Below, piece by piece: positions 8,609 through 17,923 of a stretch of DNA of 64,000 bases (positions within the stretch are counted from its first letter, which is position 1; every line of letters starts with the position of its first letter). Position numbers and translations under genes: made by a program. Under the pieces are notes generated by a model. It made no database searches and was not told the origin of the DNA. It was given only the letters and a program-made list of their open reading frames with translations. Origin of the DNA: Permianibacter sp046297695 (GTDB lineage: Bacteria; Pseudomonadota; Gammaproteobacteria; Enterobacterales; Permianibacteraceae); the NCBI GenBank assembly GCA_046297695.1, contig JBKBHF010000009.1:1-64000 (forward strand). Direction: 5' to 3'.

Positions 8609-11600
8609 TTAGCGTGGCCGCAAGCGCACACTCATTTGGGTGACCAATCTCGCGACCGCACTCAGCGCATTGACCGCGGTCTGAATGACGCCGACCCGCG
8701 CCGGCCACTGCGAGCCGATGTGACTGTTCACGCGGGCATTGGCCGGGATTCCGGTCGGGTCCTCAAAGCCACCGGCGACCTGATCCGCATTGTGCGGCGC
8801 AGCGGTACCCGAGATCTGGCCGGTACGGCGTCTGAACGTAGCGCGCATATTGCGCTCGGTGCTTGAGCGACCGTGGGTGACAAAGCGATCCCGGTTTTGA
8901 TACCACTGCTCCGCCGTCATCGCGTTGATGCCGTTTTCCTGATCCTGCAACTGACGAACATATTCCGGTCGCAGCGCCGGATCGGCTACATCCCATGGTG
9001 TCGGCGTCACCGTCGGCAACTGCCGTTGCGCTTGGGTAATGGTGACCGACAACGCACCAATCGAGAACAGCGTATAGCCGGGATCCAGATTCTGGATGGC
9101 CTGCAAGCGCCGCGACAGCGCCTGCTTGAGCGGTTCGAGGCGAGCCGCCGGCAAGCGCTGGCGTTGCGCCTGATCGATGCCTTGCGCTTCCGTTTTCGCG
9201 CTGGCCAGCTCGGCCAACATCTGCGTTGCAACGCGACTGCTACCGCGCGATTGGAATATCCGGAACATAGCCGTGGCCTGATCGAGTTTGGCAACGATCG
9301 GCGGGATGTTCACCGTACCTGCGGCGGAGCCGGGTGCACCGATCGGCAAGCCCAAATCCTGTTCTGCCGTAGGGTTGACAACGACCCGCACCCACCAGCT
9401 GCCGCCACGCTGAAACGCATTGATACTCTGCAAACCGTAACGTGTCCGGATGCCGACAAAAATCGGATTCAGCAAGCCCTCAGTGACAGTCCCCGTCAAA
9501 CGGCGAGCGGCCGCGACGGCGGCTTGCGAAGCCAAACGGACACGGGTGGCCGGGTCTTGCGGTACACCTGCCTGCGCAACAAACCGGCCCAATCGCCGCG
9601 CCATCGTGACAATCCAGTTCACCACCCGATCCAACGCCCGATCAATCGGTGCGCGAATACGCCGGACGATATTCATCACGGCATCGGAGACCCGACCCAA
9701 ACCGCCAATGCGCGCCAGGAAGCTGATCACCAACGTCAGCAATCCAGCCATCGTTTGCTCAACACGATTCGCTGCCGCACCAATGGCGCCGCTGGCAATC
9801 GCCGATATCGAGTTGATGAACGAAGCCGCCACCGCAGCGATCTGCCGAATCCGCTCGATAAAGAACATGATGGTGTTGTAAATCGCGATAATGGCCTGGA
9901 TCACGGCGCCGGCCGGATTCAGACTGGTGACCAGCTTGGTGATGACGCTCTGAACAATCCGGGTGACGACAAAACTCATCACCTGCTCAATCACCATCTC
10001 ACGTAAATTGCTGATGCCTTCGCGGATCTGGTTCCACGCTGCTGCAGGGCCCTGCGTTACCAAAGTCACCACCAGATCAAAACCGGTCTCCATGGCGCGC
10101 ACCGGGCCTTCACCGACCACCCGCACCAGTTTCTGGCGGATGTTCTGCCAGGTCAGCCCCAGGACGGACAGCACAAACTTGATGATCTCGCGCAAATCAA
10201 ATGACTGCGGCACGTAAACTCCGGCGCCCGCCATGGTGCCGGTCAGCCACTGAATCAGGCTGGTGCGCAAATGCTGGCCGATATTGCGGGCAAACTGCTG
10301 GAAACCGAGCTTGCCGGCCCGCACCAGGTTGCCGACAAAGCCAATCGGGTTGCGCAAGATCGTCTGGAATGCACCCGCCGCTTTCTTGATGTACGGCATG
10401 GCCCCCGGGGCCACCACCGAGAACAAAATTTCCAGCAGGCTGACGACCTTGCTGAACGCCCAGCTGGTGAAGCGGCCGATGAAACCACCGAACACCTTGC
10501 CCACTTTGGCGAATGCGTTGGGCAGCAGGACGATATCGGCCAACTCGAGCGAGTTGAAGGCCCGCACAAACAGTGAAGGAATCTCCCGGACAAAGCCCAT
10601 CAGCTCGCCGAGCGCGCCCTGGAACCAGGCCCAGGCCCGCGCCACGGCATTGCCTTTCTTGATGTTGTTCCAGACTTCTTCCTGACCGATCAGCTTCATG
10701 AAGCCGCCAATCAGGGTATCGGCAGTGCGCGGCACCGGATCGCCGGTGATGGGGTCCTGCCCCAACACCGCCTTCAGCAAGTCATAGCCCTGCGTGCCCT
10801 CAGCCAGTCGGGCGAGCGGGCGCAGAATGGCATCCTTGATGAACTGGATGATGCCGGTGATAAGGCCTTTGGCGAAGCTGATGATCTGGTCGATGGGTTC
10901 GGTGAAAATCCGTTTGGCGCGCTGCCACACGCCACCCAGGTCGAAAATGTCGCGCCAGCTGAGCGAATCGAGAAAATCCGTCACTGCCTGCTTGATTGCC
11001 GCACCGGTCATGCCGAGCGAACGAATCTGCTGCTCGACCCAGTTGCCGACTTTGTCGAACACGCCGTGATTGTCGAGTGCCTGGGTCACCAGATTGCCGC
11101 CCGGAATAAATTCGACAATTGCCCGCAGGATATTCGCGGCGCTGCGGTCGACCCGGCTCATGTTGATCGGGTTGACCCCGAGCACGATGGTGAACATGCG
11201 ATAGCCGGGGATGTTGTGGGCTTTGTCGGCAAAGTAGTCGAGTGCATCGCTGATGCCGAGCCGCTGTGCCAGGGTCGGTGCGCGCTGACTGACGGTGGTG
11301 TCCTCACTGCGCTGAAACGCGACCTCGCGGCGCGCAATGGCGCCGACCGCGCGCACCGGCACTGGCGCTCTGGCCGGTGTTTTGGCTGGCGGCATGGCCG
11401 GCTTCGCTGTCGCCGGCTGTTGACGGGAAGGTGACGATGGGGCCGGTTGTTGCGCGACCGCACCTTGCTGAATGGTGTGGGTCAGTTCATGCGCCAGTAG
11501 CTCCCGGCCTTCGCCACTGTCCGGTTGAAACTTGTTGCGGCCAAAGAAAATATGATTGCCGATGGTAAAGGCTTGGGCACTGAGCTGGCGGTTCAGCTTG

Positions 11601-12244
11601 GCGGCTTTATCGCCGGTGTGCACTTTGACCGCACTGAAATCGGCGCGGAAGCGCGGTTCCATAAAGCGGCGGACGCTGAGCGGCAACTCAGCGCCCGCGG
11701 CCATGCTGTTCTGGATTTCCGCGGCCACGTTGCTGGCGACATTCGGCTGGCCATCGGCCTTTGGCATCACGATGGCAACAGAACGGGCAACCGTGCCGGG
11801 CGCCATCATCGCAGCCCCGGCCACCGTTTTCTTCACCGGTTCCTTGTCTTTCTCCGGCAGCACCGCCTGTCGCTGCAGTTCTTTTTCGTTCGCCGGTCCC
11901 GCCTTTCGCTGCACCCGCGGCGTGCTTGCTGCTGGCGCGCCTTTTTTCTTGTCGTCGTCGTTGTTGGTTGGGGCGCGTTGCAGCACACCGGATTTGTTGC
12001 CAGCGGCTGGCTTTTCCTTCTCGACATCACTGGTAGCCAGTGCCGTCACCGGCGCCGGCATCCGCATGACTTGGCGCGCCGTACGGTCTGCTTCCTTTTC
12101 TGCGGCGTCTTGCGGCGACGAGACTTTCAGCGCGCTGGCTTGCACGCTCACCGGCGCGGACAGCGCCACCATGCGCGCGACCGGGCTGCGACTCACGGTC
12201 GGCGCCCGGCTGGGTTGACTGGTTTTCTGCTTGCTCGTTTGCAT
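8609..12244 (-). CDS. eCIS effector: DUF4157 leader, long helical middle, C-terminal Ntox15-type DNase
   Basis: A 1211-residue protein. Residues 1-180 are disordered and basic, with A-A-E-K-E-A-D-R-T-A-R-Q-V-M near 47-60, a known lead-in of DUF4157 proteins. Residues ~186-261 are DUF4157, containing R-x-D-F-S-x-V-K-V-H-T and the zinc-protease-like H-E-L-T-H-T-I-Q-Q (252-260). DUF4157 is a common N-terminal region of eCIS cargo. The middle (~330-1000) is a long series of amphipathic and hydrophobic helices. The last ~120 residues resemble Ntox15: M-T-A-E-Q-W-Y-Q-N-R, then A-P-H-N-A-D-Q-V-A-G-G with the HxxD catalytic motif (His 1151, Asp 1154) and V-N-S-H-I-G-S-Q-W. Ntox15 members such as Tde1 are DNases. 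It follows the eCIS ATPase gene and precedes a Tdi1-like gene. Confidence 0.85.
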   Translation of the reverse strand: MQTSKQKTSQPSRAPTVSRSPVARMVALSAPVSVQASALKVSSPQDAAEKEADRTARQVMRMPAPVTALATSDVEKEKPAAGNKSGVLQRAPTNNDDDKKKGAPAASTPRVQRKAGPANEKELQRQAVLPEKDKEPVKKTVAGAAMMAPGTVARSVAIVMPKADGQPNVASNVAAEIQNSMAAGAELPLSVRRFMEPRFRADFSAVKVHTGDKAAKLNRQLSAQAFTIGNHIFFGRNKFQPDSGEGRELLAHELTHTIQQGAVAQQPAPSSPSRQQPATAKPAMPPAKTPARAPVPVRAVGAIARREVAFQRSEDTTVSQRAPTLAQRLGISDALDYFADKAHNIPGYRMFTIVLGVNPINMSRVDRSAANILRAIVEFIPGGNLVTQALDNHGVFDKVGNWVEQQIRSLGMTGAAIKQAVTDFLDSLSWRDIFDLGGVWQRAKRIFTEPIDQIISFAKGLITGIIQFIKDAILRPLARLAEGTQGYDLLKAVLGQDPITGDPVPRTADTLIGGFMKLIGQEEVWNNIKKGNAVARAWAWFQGALGELMGFVREIPSLFVRAFNSLELADIVLLPNAFAKVGKVFGGFIGRFTSWAFSKVVSLLEILFSVVAPGAMPYIKKAAGAFQTILRNPIGFVGNLVRAGKLGFQQFARNIGQHLRTSLIQWLTGTMAGAGVYVPQSFDLREIIKFVLSVLGLTWQNIRQKLVRVVGEGPVRAMETGFDLVVTLVTQGPAAAWNQIREGISNLREMVIEQVMSFVVTRIVQSVITKLVTSLNPAGAVIQAIIAIYNTIMFFIERIRQIAAVAASFINSISAIASGAIGAAANRVEQTMAGLLTLVISFLARIGGLGRVSDAVMNIVRRIRAPIDRALDRVVNWIVTMARRLGRFVAQAGVPQDPATRVRLASQAAVAAARRLTGTVTEGLLNPIFVGIRTRYGLQSINAFQRGGSWWVRVVVNPTAEQDLGLPIGAPGSAAGTVNIPPIVAKLDQATAMFRIFQSRGSSRVATQMLAELASAKTEAQGIDQAQRQRLPAARLEPLKQALSRRLQAIQNLDPGYTLFSIGALSVTITQAQRQLPTVTPTPWDVADPALRPEYVRQLQDQENGINAMTAEQWYQNRDRFVTHGRSSTERNMRATFRRRTGQISGTAAPHNADQVAGGFEDPTGIPANARVNSHIGSQWPARVGVIQTAVNALSAVARLVTQMSVRLRPR

Positions 12245-12268
12245 GCCAGATTCAACCGGTTGGGCGGG

Positions 12269-13648
12269 CTACAACGCCCGGCCCTCTTTCAACAGTTCAC
12301 GCCGTACCCCTTCCTCCAGATCTTCGCGTCGCACCAGGCTTTCGTTGCGACTCAAACTCATCAACAATGCATGCCGCACCACATTCATGATGGTGCCGCC
12401 CGACAACTCATAGCGTTCTGCTACACGCGGCAGGTCAACATCGGCTGCCAGCTGCACTTGCGCCGGGAAGGCTTCCTGCCAGAGCCGCAAACGCTCCGGC
12501 GGTTTCGGCATCGGAAACGCCACGACCGATTGGAACCGGCGCAAAAAGGCATCATCGATATTGGTCTTGAAGTTGGATGCCAGAATCACCACGCCATGAA
12601 ATTCCTCAATCCGTTGCAGCAGGAAGCTCACTTCCTGGTTGGCATAACGATCGTGGGCATCGTCCACCTTGGTGCGCTTGCCGAACAGGGCATCGGCCTC
12701 ATCGAAAAACAAGATCCAGCCACGGTTTTCGGCCAGGTCGAAAACCCGAGCCAGATTCTTCTCGGTCTCGCCGATGTATTTGGAGACAATCAAGCTCAGA
12801 TCGATCTTGTAAACATCGCAGCCGCAGTGCTTGCCAATCAGGCAGGCCGTCAGCGTCTTGCCGGTTCCCGGCGGGCCATGAAACAAACAGGTAAACCCGG
12901 GGCGTAGACGGCTGGCCATGCCCCACTGCTGCAGCAAGGTATCGCTGTATTGCAGCCAATGTTGAATCGCATCGAGTTGCTCGCGGGTCTGTGCCGGCAA
13001 CACCAGATCCTGCCAATGCAACGTGGTCTCGATACGTCGGGCCGGAAATTCCAGACTGAACCCCAAGGCCTTTGCTTGCCCGGTTGTCAGCTGCTGCAAC
13101 GCCTCGCGTGACAGCAGTAGCGGTGCGCAATGTGGCGGTTCCCCAACCGGTACCGGTCCGAGCTGCAACAACTCGGCTTTGCGCAATATGCCATCCGGTT
13201 CAAACAGCGCCAGCATCGTGAAACGCGCGGCCAGGTCCTCGCCCGCCAACAAAAACAGCGCCGTTTCGACAGTAGGAACAAAACCACCATGACCGCTGGC
13301 TTGCATACCGCCGAATTCCGTGAAGCCGCGCTGGGTTGCGTCGTTCTTGCTGAACAAGACATCGAGCAACTGCGGCCGCAGCACGGGCACCAGCGTCAAC
13401 AGCAACAGCAGGCGCTCCGGTATGGTCAGCGCCCATTCGCGCAGCAGATCCGCGTAACGCGATTGGCTGGCGGCAAGATCCGGCGGCTCGACGCTCAGCA
13501 ACGGGTCATCCAGTTGTTCGGCGGCAAAGTAGTGGCTCAGCCGCGCCTGCAAAATTTGCGCGAACCACGCCAGCTCGCGCTCCAGGTCGCGGGCGTTGTC
13601 GGTGGCGAGCGAACTCACCACGCCGTGTGGATAGCGTCGGTCATCCAT
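12269..13648 (-). CDS. eCIS AAA+ ATPase, Afp15-like
   Basis: A 459-residue protein with a poorly conserved N-terminal half and a C-terminal AAA+ module. Walker A is G-P-P-G-T-G-K-T (258-265), Walker B I-L-F-F-D-E-A-D (312-319), with sensor-1 asparagine in I-L-A-S-N-F and arginine finger region F-L-R-R-F-Q. Afp15/Pvc15-type ATPases are found in most eCIS clusters and act in particle assembly or cargo loading. Its start overlaps the tape-measure gene by 34 bp, and the effector gene starts 24 bp after it, so the three are probably co-translated. Confidence 0.92.
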   Translation of the reverse strand: MDDRRYPHGVVSSLATDNARDLERELAWFAQILQARLSHYFAAEQLDDPLLSVEPPDLAASQSRYADLLREWALTIPERLLLLLTLVPVLRPQLLDVLFSKNDATQRGFTEFGGMQASGHGGFVPTVETALFLLAGEDLAARFTMLALFEPDGILRKAELLQLGPVPVGEPPHCAPLLLSREALQQLTTGQAKALGFSLEFPARRIETTLHWQDLVLPAQTREQLDAIQHWLQYSDTLLQQWGMASRLRPGFTCLFHGPPGTGKTLTACLIGKHCGCDVYKIDLSLIVSKYIGETEKNLARVFDLAENRGWILFFDEADALFGKRTKVDDAHDRYANQEVSFLLQRIEEFHGVVILASNFKTNIDDAFLRRFQSVVAFPMPKPPERLRLWQEAFPAQVQLAADVDLPRVAERYELSGGTIMNVVRHALLMSLSRNESLVRREDLEEGVRRELLKEGRAL

Positions 13649-15123
13649 GGCAGTTTGATCACTCCAATGCCCCAGGGCAGAAAATCGAGCAGTACGTCAA
13701 ACGCCTCGCGTTCGATGTGCAGGCGCCAGCCATCGGCTTCGGCACGCAACAAACCCGGCCGTTGCAGAAACGACAAGCGCAAGCCGCTGGCTGAGGTTTG
13801 CTTCAGCGCGGCCCAGTGTCCAATCACCGCCGCGAGCAAGGCGTCGGCTTCCTGCCGGTCGGTTTCCGTCAACAGCCCCTCGGCAACCGGCAATGGCGCA
13901 TCAACCGCCAAGCCAAGCAGTAGCTTGATGGCGCCACATTCATGCTCAGCAATGGTTTCGACACCGGTCGCCAGAAAATGCAGCAATGCCGCCGCTCGCG
14001 GCAGTACCCACATCGACAACTGCTTGTCACCGGCTTGCCAAAACTCACAGGTACGGAACAACTGCGGCAGGAACGGATGCAACAGAACCAGCCCGGCATG
14101 CAGCACAGCAACTGACGGCGATTCGGAGGCCCCCGTCGCAAGTGGCAGCACCGGCACCGACGCCGCAGCCATGGCAAGCCGTTGCTGAAACGGTTCGCAG
14201 AAGTCCTGATGTAACAAAGCGCTGGGAGGCTTCGCGGTCGGCATCGCTGCCGCCGTGGCATTTACTGAAGCGTGACTTGCCATGGACGGTTGCAACAATG
14301 GCGGTTGTTGCAACCACTGTTGCAGTGGCGCCAAACGGGCCTGCGCCTGCGACGGAGCAGCCATTTCGCTGCTGGCGGATGGGCGATCAACCCCAAACAG
14401 TGACGCCGGCAGTTGCCATTGCCGCTGCCGGTACTGCCACACGCGCAGCACCAACAGGCTCAGCCACTGCAATTGCTGAAAAGCGGTCGCGCCAGTCGGT
14501 TCAGTCAGGCAATCCAGCAACCGGGTAAGCTGAGCCTGGTAAGCGGCGTCGGGCGCAAGCTCGGTAAACAGCACCCGCACGTCGGTCTGGCGCGCAGCCG
14601 CTGGCAGCGTTTGCAGCCAGCGCCAGATCATCAGCCATTGCGCGGACTCGTCCGCGGCCGACGGCAACTGTTCGCGCAGTAACTGACGCCAGACCGCTGG
14701 CGCCACATTCAGCTTTTGTTGCCGGAGCTCGCGGTCGCCGTGAGCATCCTGCCAGTACAGCTGCCCGGTCGACAGGTAATGCTGTGCCGCTCTCCGGCTC
14801 CTCTCGCCGGTGCTGACATCAGCGGTTTGCCGTGTCGGCGCGGCGATCTCCAGCTGCCGCCGCTCATCACGCAATGCGTCAGCAAGCGCCTGCGGCAATT
14901 GCTCACGCAGCTGGGCCAGCGAGCTGACTTTCAGCTGCAGTTGCAGACGCGGCACATACCAGGCTCGATCCGGTTGGTCGAATGCATCGAATACCGTCGC
15001 CATCGCCGCCAGCAATTGCTGCTGGCCCTCTTCACGCAGCGATTGGCGCCAGCGCATCGCCTCGGCCTGATCGCTGGCACGTACTTGCCAGCGTTGGCGT
15101 TGAATGCGATGCAGGCTGGCCAT
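13615..15123 (-). CDS. Contractile injection system tape-measure protein, Afp14-like
   Basis: A 502-residue protein. The diagnostic part is the C-terminal ~200 residues: V-L-H-A-G-L-V-L-L-H-P-F-L-P-Q-L-F, then a K-L-L-L-G-L segment, V-I-G-H-W-A-A-L-K-x-T-S, L-R-x-S-F-L-Q-R-x-G, and F-L-P-W-G-I-G-V-I-K-L-P-W-M. These match the CIS tape-measure family (Afp14/Pvc14). The tape measure sets tube length during assembly and sits inside the tube. The Gln/Ala-rich N-terminal half fits a helical ruler. It starts 5 bp after the stop of the 909-aa gene, consistent with one operon. Confidence 0.85.
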   Translation of the reverse strand: MASLHRIQRQRWQVRASDQAEAMRWRQSLREEGQQQLLAAMATVFDAFDQPDRAWYVPRLQLQLKVSSLAQLREQLPQALADALRDERRQLEIAAPTRQTADVSTGERSRRAAQHYLSTGQLYWQDAHGDRELRQQKLNVAPAVWRQLLREQLPSAADESAQWLMIWRWLQTLPAAARQTDVRVLFTELAPDAAYQAQLTRLLDCLTEPTGATAFQQLQWLSLLVLRVWQYRQRQWQLPASLFGVDRPSASSEMAAPSQAQARLAPLQQWLQQPPLLQPSMASHASVNATAAAMPTAKPPSALLHQDFCEPFQQRLAMAAASVPVLPLATGASESPSVAVLHAGLVLLHPFLPQLFRTCEFWQAGDKQLSMWVLPRAAALLHFLATGVETIAEHECGAIKLLLGLAVDAPLPVAEGLLTETDRQEADALLAAVIGHWAALKQTSASGLRLSFLQRPGLLRAEADGWRLHIEREAFDVLLDFLPWGIGVIKLPWMTDAIHTAW

Positions 15124-15128
15124 ACCGA

Positions 15129-17858
15129 TTAGCGCCTGAACTTGCCGAGCATGCCGCCAAGCGCCGGATTGCGGCTACCGACATCCTGCTGCAACTGACC
15201 GATGCCGGTATTGAACTTGTCGATGGCGCCTGGCGATTTCAGGGTATTGGCATGGGTTTGCACTTTCAGCAATGCTTGATAGCCGTCGCCACCTTTGTTG
15301 ATATCGAGATTGCCATCGGCCACATAGCGGGTGGTGTCTTCCAGTTTGTTGGCAAACTCCAGCTCGACTTTTCCGAGCTCCTCTTCCACCTTGGTGCGCT
15401 CACGTTCCGGCAGTGACGTATCCAGCAATTGCTCACGGAGCAGATCGATCTGCTTGCGCTGCAACTCGGTTTCCTGCAGCTTGTAGTTGAGATAGGCATC
15501 TTTGACCTTGATGTCTTCAATACCGGCGATCTTGTTGCGGTCCAGATTGCCGAACACATCGCCCATGGTGTTGATGGTGTCTTTGAAGACATCGAAATAG
15601 CCGGTGTGACGGGTCAGCTTTTCATTCCAGTTCGGCTCGATATCGACCTTGAACCAATCCTTGACCACTTTGCTGCTCGGTGGCAGCAGCTTGATGCCGC
15701 CCGTTATCACCCAGTCTGGCCGGATTGGCGGCCGTGGCAATACCGGTTCATCCACTTCATCATCGTCTTCCTCCTCGATGCGATACGGCAGCATGAAGTC
15801 GGCGACAACATTCCCGCTGCTGTCGTAGACCAGGACAAACGTGCCGCCACGCAACACCCCAGCGGCATGCTCAAGGCCAGGGTGCAAACGGCTGAACTGG
15901 GAGAACAACACGCGGTCCTGGGCTTTCTCGTCTTTTTTGATGATGAGCTGGTCCAGCCAATCGACCCACAGCATGTGGCTGCTGCCGCTGATCAAGCCGT
16001 CGAACGGCGTCGTGAATTCGGTTTTCACCACTTTGCCGAGGTCGTACTTGAATTCGCCGGCCACGGTCAGCGTGTCACGCATATCGCTCCTCCACGAGTT
16101 ATCCTGCTGATAGTTCGTGTAAGGTTGCTGCAATTTGGCTTTCAAGCCGGTGGCACGCTCCTTGAGCACACCCTGTTTCGTTGCCGCGGTGGCCTTCAGC
16201 GTGCGGCCCTCATCGCTGTTCGGGTCGTCCACCACAACTCGTTGATCGACGGCGACATCCACTTCCGCTTTGAACTTGTCACCGAAGCTGATGGCATCGT
16301 CCAGCTGCAGCGCCAGATCCTGACGCAACAAGTAACTGAACCGGTGCAAATCGGTGTAGCGGAACTTCGGCTTGATGAACAAATCCCGACGCTGGCTGCT
16401 GAGCATGACCGCCTGCACGCTGATCGGCAGGTTGCGGCTGCGGATCTGGTTTTCCAGCTGCGGCTGCACGTCCCGTACCGGTCGGCCGAGATGGCCTTCG
16501 ACACGAAACAGCATGTAGGGACCCAGATGCGCCGCCAACGGATTGGCAGCGGCACCGCGCGCGCCAGCGGCAACGGCGTGGTAACCGTAGTTCATGGCCC
16601 AGCGCCCACTGTCGCTGAGCCGATGATTCCACTGCATGAACAGCTCGCGGGCCCTGTCACTGCGGTAGTAGTACGGCACCGCCCGTTGCTCCAGCGCAAC
16701 GTCATCGTACCGGCTTGGTGTGATGCGCAGTTCGCTGTTGGTCGGAATACTGAAGCTATCGATCAAGGTATCAAGCTTCGTCACCAGGAACAACGCATGT
16801 TGCCAATGCGTCCGGCCCTGGCCGATCGCGAGTGAAGGGTAATACCCGGTACGGCGAACACTGCCTGGCTCCCCCGTCTGAACATCACCGAGCAGCAAAT
16901 GCTTGGCAAATGCCTGAATATCGGGGCAGCACAGACTGCTGTCACCGAACAGCACGTCCAGCAGTTCGTTCCAGGTTTCAGCCACATCTTTCAGAAAATC
17001 GTAGTAATACTGGATGCCAAGCGTACGGCTGGCGAATTCAGCGTTCAGTGCATTCAAGCGACTCAGCCAGGCTGGCGTCGGGTCCGAGGGATGACGTGCT
17101 TGGACAAAATGACGCGCCGCCGGGTAGAAACCGGCAAAGGCCTCCTGCAAACGCCCGTGCAAGGTGTTGCAGGCACTGCGATAGGCTGCCGCGAGCTGCG
17201 CCGTGGTGGTGATACCGGCACCGATCACCGGTCGGTCGATCATCACTTCCGACAGCGCCCGCGCGCTGCCATCGAGCGTACTCAGGCTTTCCTGCAAACG
17301 GCTGACGTCACTGCGCCGGACCAGCAACAACTTGCCACGGTGAATGGAATCCTTGCCGAGGTTGTCACAATCGGTGCCGGTGCAGATGTCTTCGTCTTTG
17401 ACATAGCTTTCCATCAGGAACACGGCCACCATGTTGGTCAGCATGTGACCCGTTTCACCATTGAACTGGCTGAGCGGCAAAGCCTGTGGGTCACTACTGC
17501 CAACCCGCAGCAGTTCATAGACCGGCAGCATCGTCTCGTTGTCATAAAATGGCGGATAGACCGGTGCGCTTTCGTCGTAAACCTTGAATTGGTCGAAGCG
17601 ACTGTCTTCGCCGAGGAACAAGAGGTCACCGTCGGTGCTGACGCCAACACCTTTGCTCACAGCGATGACATTGCCCTGCAGCTGTACGCGCAGGCCGCAG
17701 ACGATACCGACGCCGAGCAGAAACACCCGGCTCAGCCGATCCTGATCCTCCAGAAACTGACTGACACTGTTCAGTTGCTCGTGCGTCAGCACCTGATCTT
17801 TCTCGAACACGCTGTAACCGGTTGCAATCGCTTCCAGGCTGCGTACGAGCTGTAACAT
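15129..17858 (-). CDS. Large eCIS-associated protein, unknown function (probable baseplate or exterior component)
   Basis: A 909-residue protein that I do not recognise by enzyme or fold. The N-terminus has G-Y-x-V-F-E-K-D-Q-V-L-T-H-E-Q-L-N and a V-G-I-V-C-G-L segment that recur, in my recollection, in large proteins of other eCIS loci. A Cys pair (I-C-T-G-T-D-C) lies near residue 155. Residues ~800-860 are a charged coiled coil. The start at 17858 is chosen because AGGAGA lies 9 bp upstream; the longer frame to 17927 overlaps the previous gene. It lies between the second baseplate protein and the tape measure, where Afp-type loci carry the tail fibre (Afp13). It has no obvious fibre repeats. 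Confidence 0.75.
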   Translation of the reverse strand: MLQLVRSLEAIATGYSVFEKDQVLTHEQLNSVSQFLEDQDRLSRVFLLGVGIVCGLRVQLQGNVIAVSKGVGVSTDGDLLFLGEDSRFDQFKVYDESAPVYPPFYDNETMLPVYELLRVGSSDPQALPLSQFNGETGHMLTNMVAVFLMESYVKDEDICTGTDCDNLGKDSIHRGKLLLVRRSDVSRLQESLSTLDGSARALSEVMIDRPVIGAGITTTAQLAAAYRSACNTLHGRLQEAFAGFYPAARHFVQARHPSDPTPAWLSRLNALNAEFASRTLGIQYYYDFLKDVAETWNELLDVLFGDSSLCCPDIQAFAKHLLLGDVQTGEPGSVRRTGYYPSLAIGQGRTHWQHALFLVTKLDTLIDSFSIPTNSELRITPSRYDDVALEQRAVPYYYRSDRARELFMQWNHRLSDSGRWAMNYGYHAVAAGARGAAANPLAAHLGPYMLFRVEGHLGRPVRDVQPQLENQIRSRNLPISVQAVMLSSQRRDLFIKPKFRYTDLHRFSYLLRQDLALQLDDAISFGDKFKAEVDVAVDQRVVVDDPNSDEGRTLKATAATKQGVLKERATGLKAKLQQPYTNYQQDNSWRSDMRDTLTVAGEFKYDLGKVVKTEFTTPFDGLISGSSHMLWVDWLDQLIIKKDEKAQDRVLFSQFSRLHPGLEHAAGVLRGGTFVLVYDSSGNVVADFMLPYRIEEEDDDEVDEPVLPRPPIRPDWVITGGIKLLPPSSKVVKDWFKVDIEPNWNEKLTRHTGYFDVFKDTINTMGDVFGNLDRNKIAGIEDIKVKDAYLNYKLQETELQRKQIDLLREQLLDTSLPERERTKVEEELGKVELEFANKLEDTTRYVADGNLDINKGGDGYQALLKVQTHANTLKSPGAIDKFNTGIGQLQQDVGSRNPALGGMLGKFRR

Positions 17859-17923
17859 GGCGGCGTCTCCTCTGCCTTTTGCTTGGCCGGGCCGCGCCCA
17901 CGCGCGGCAGCCGGCGCGCACTG

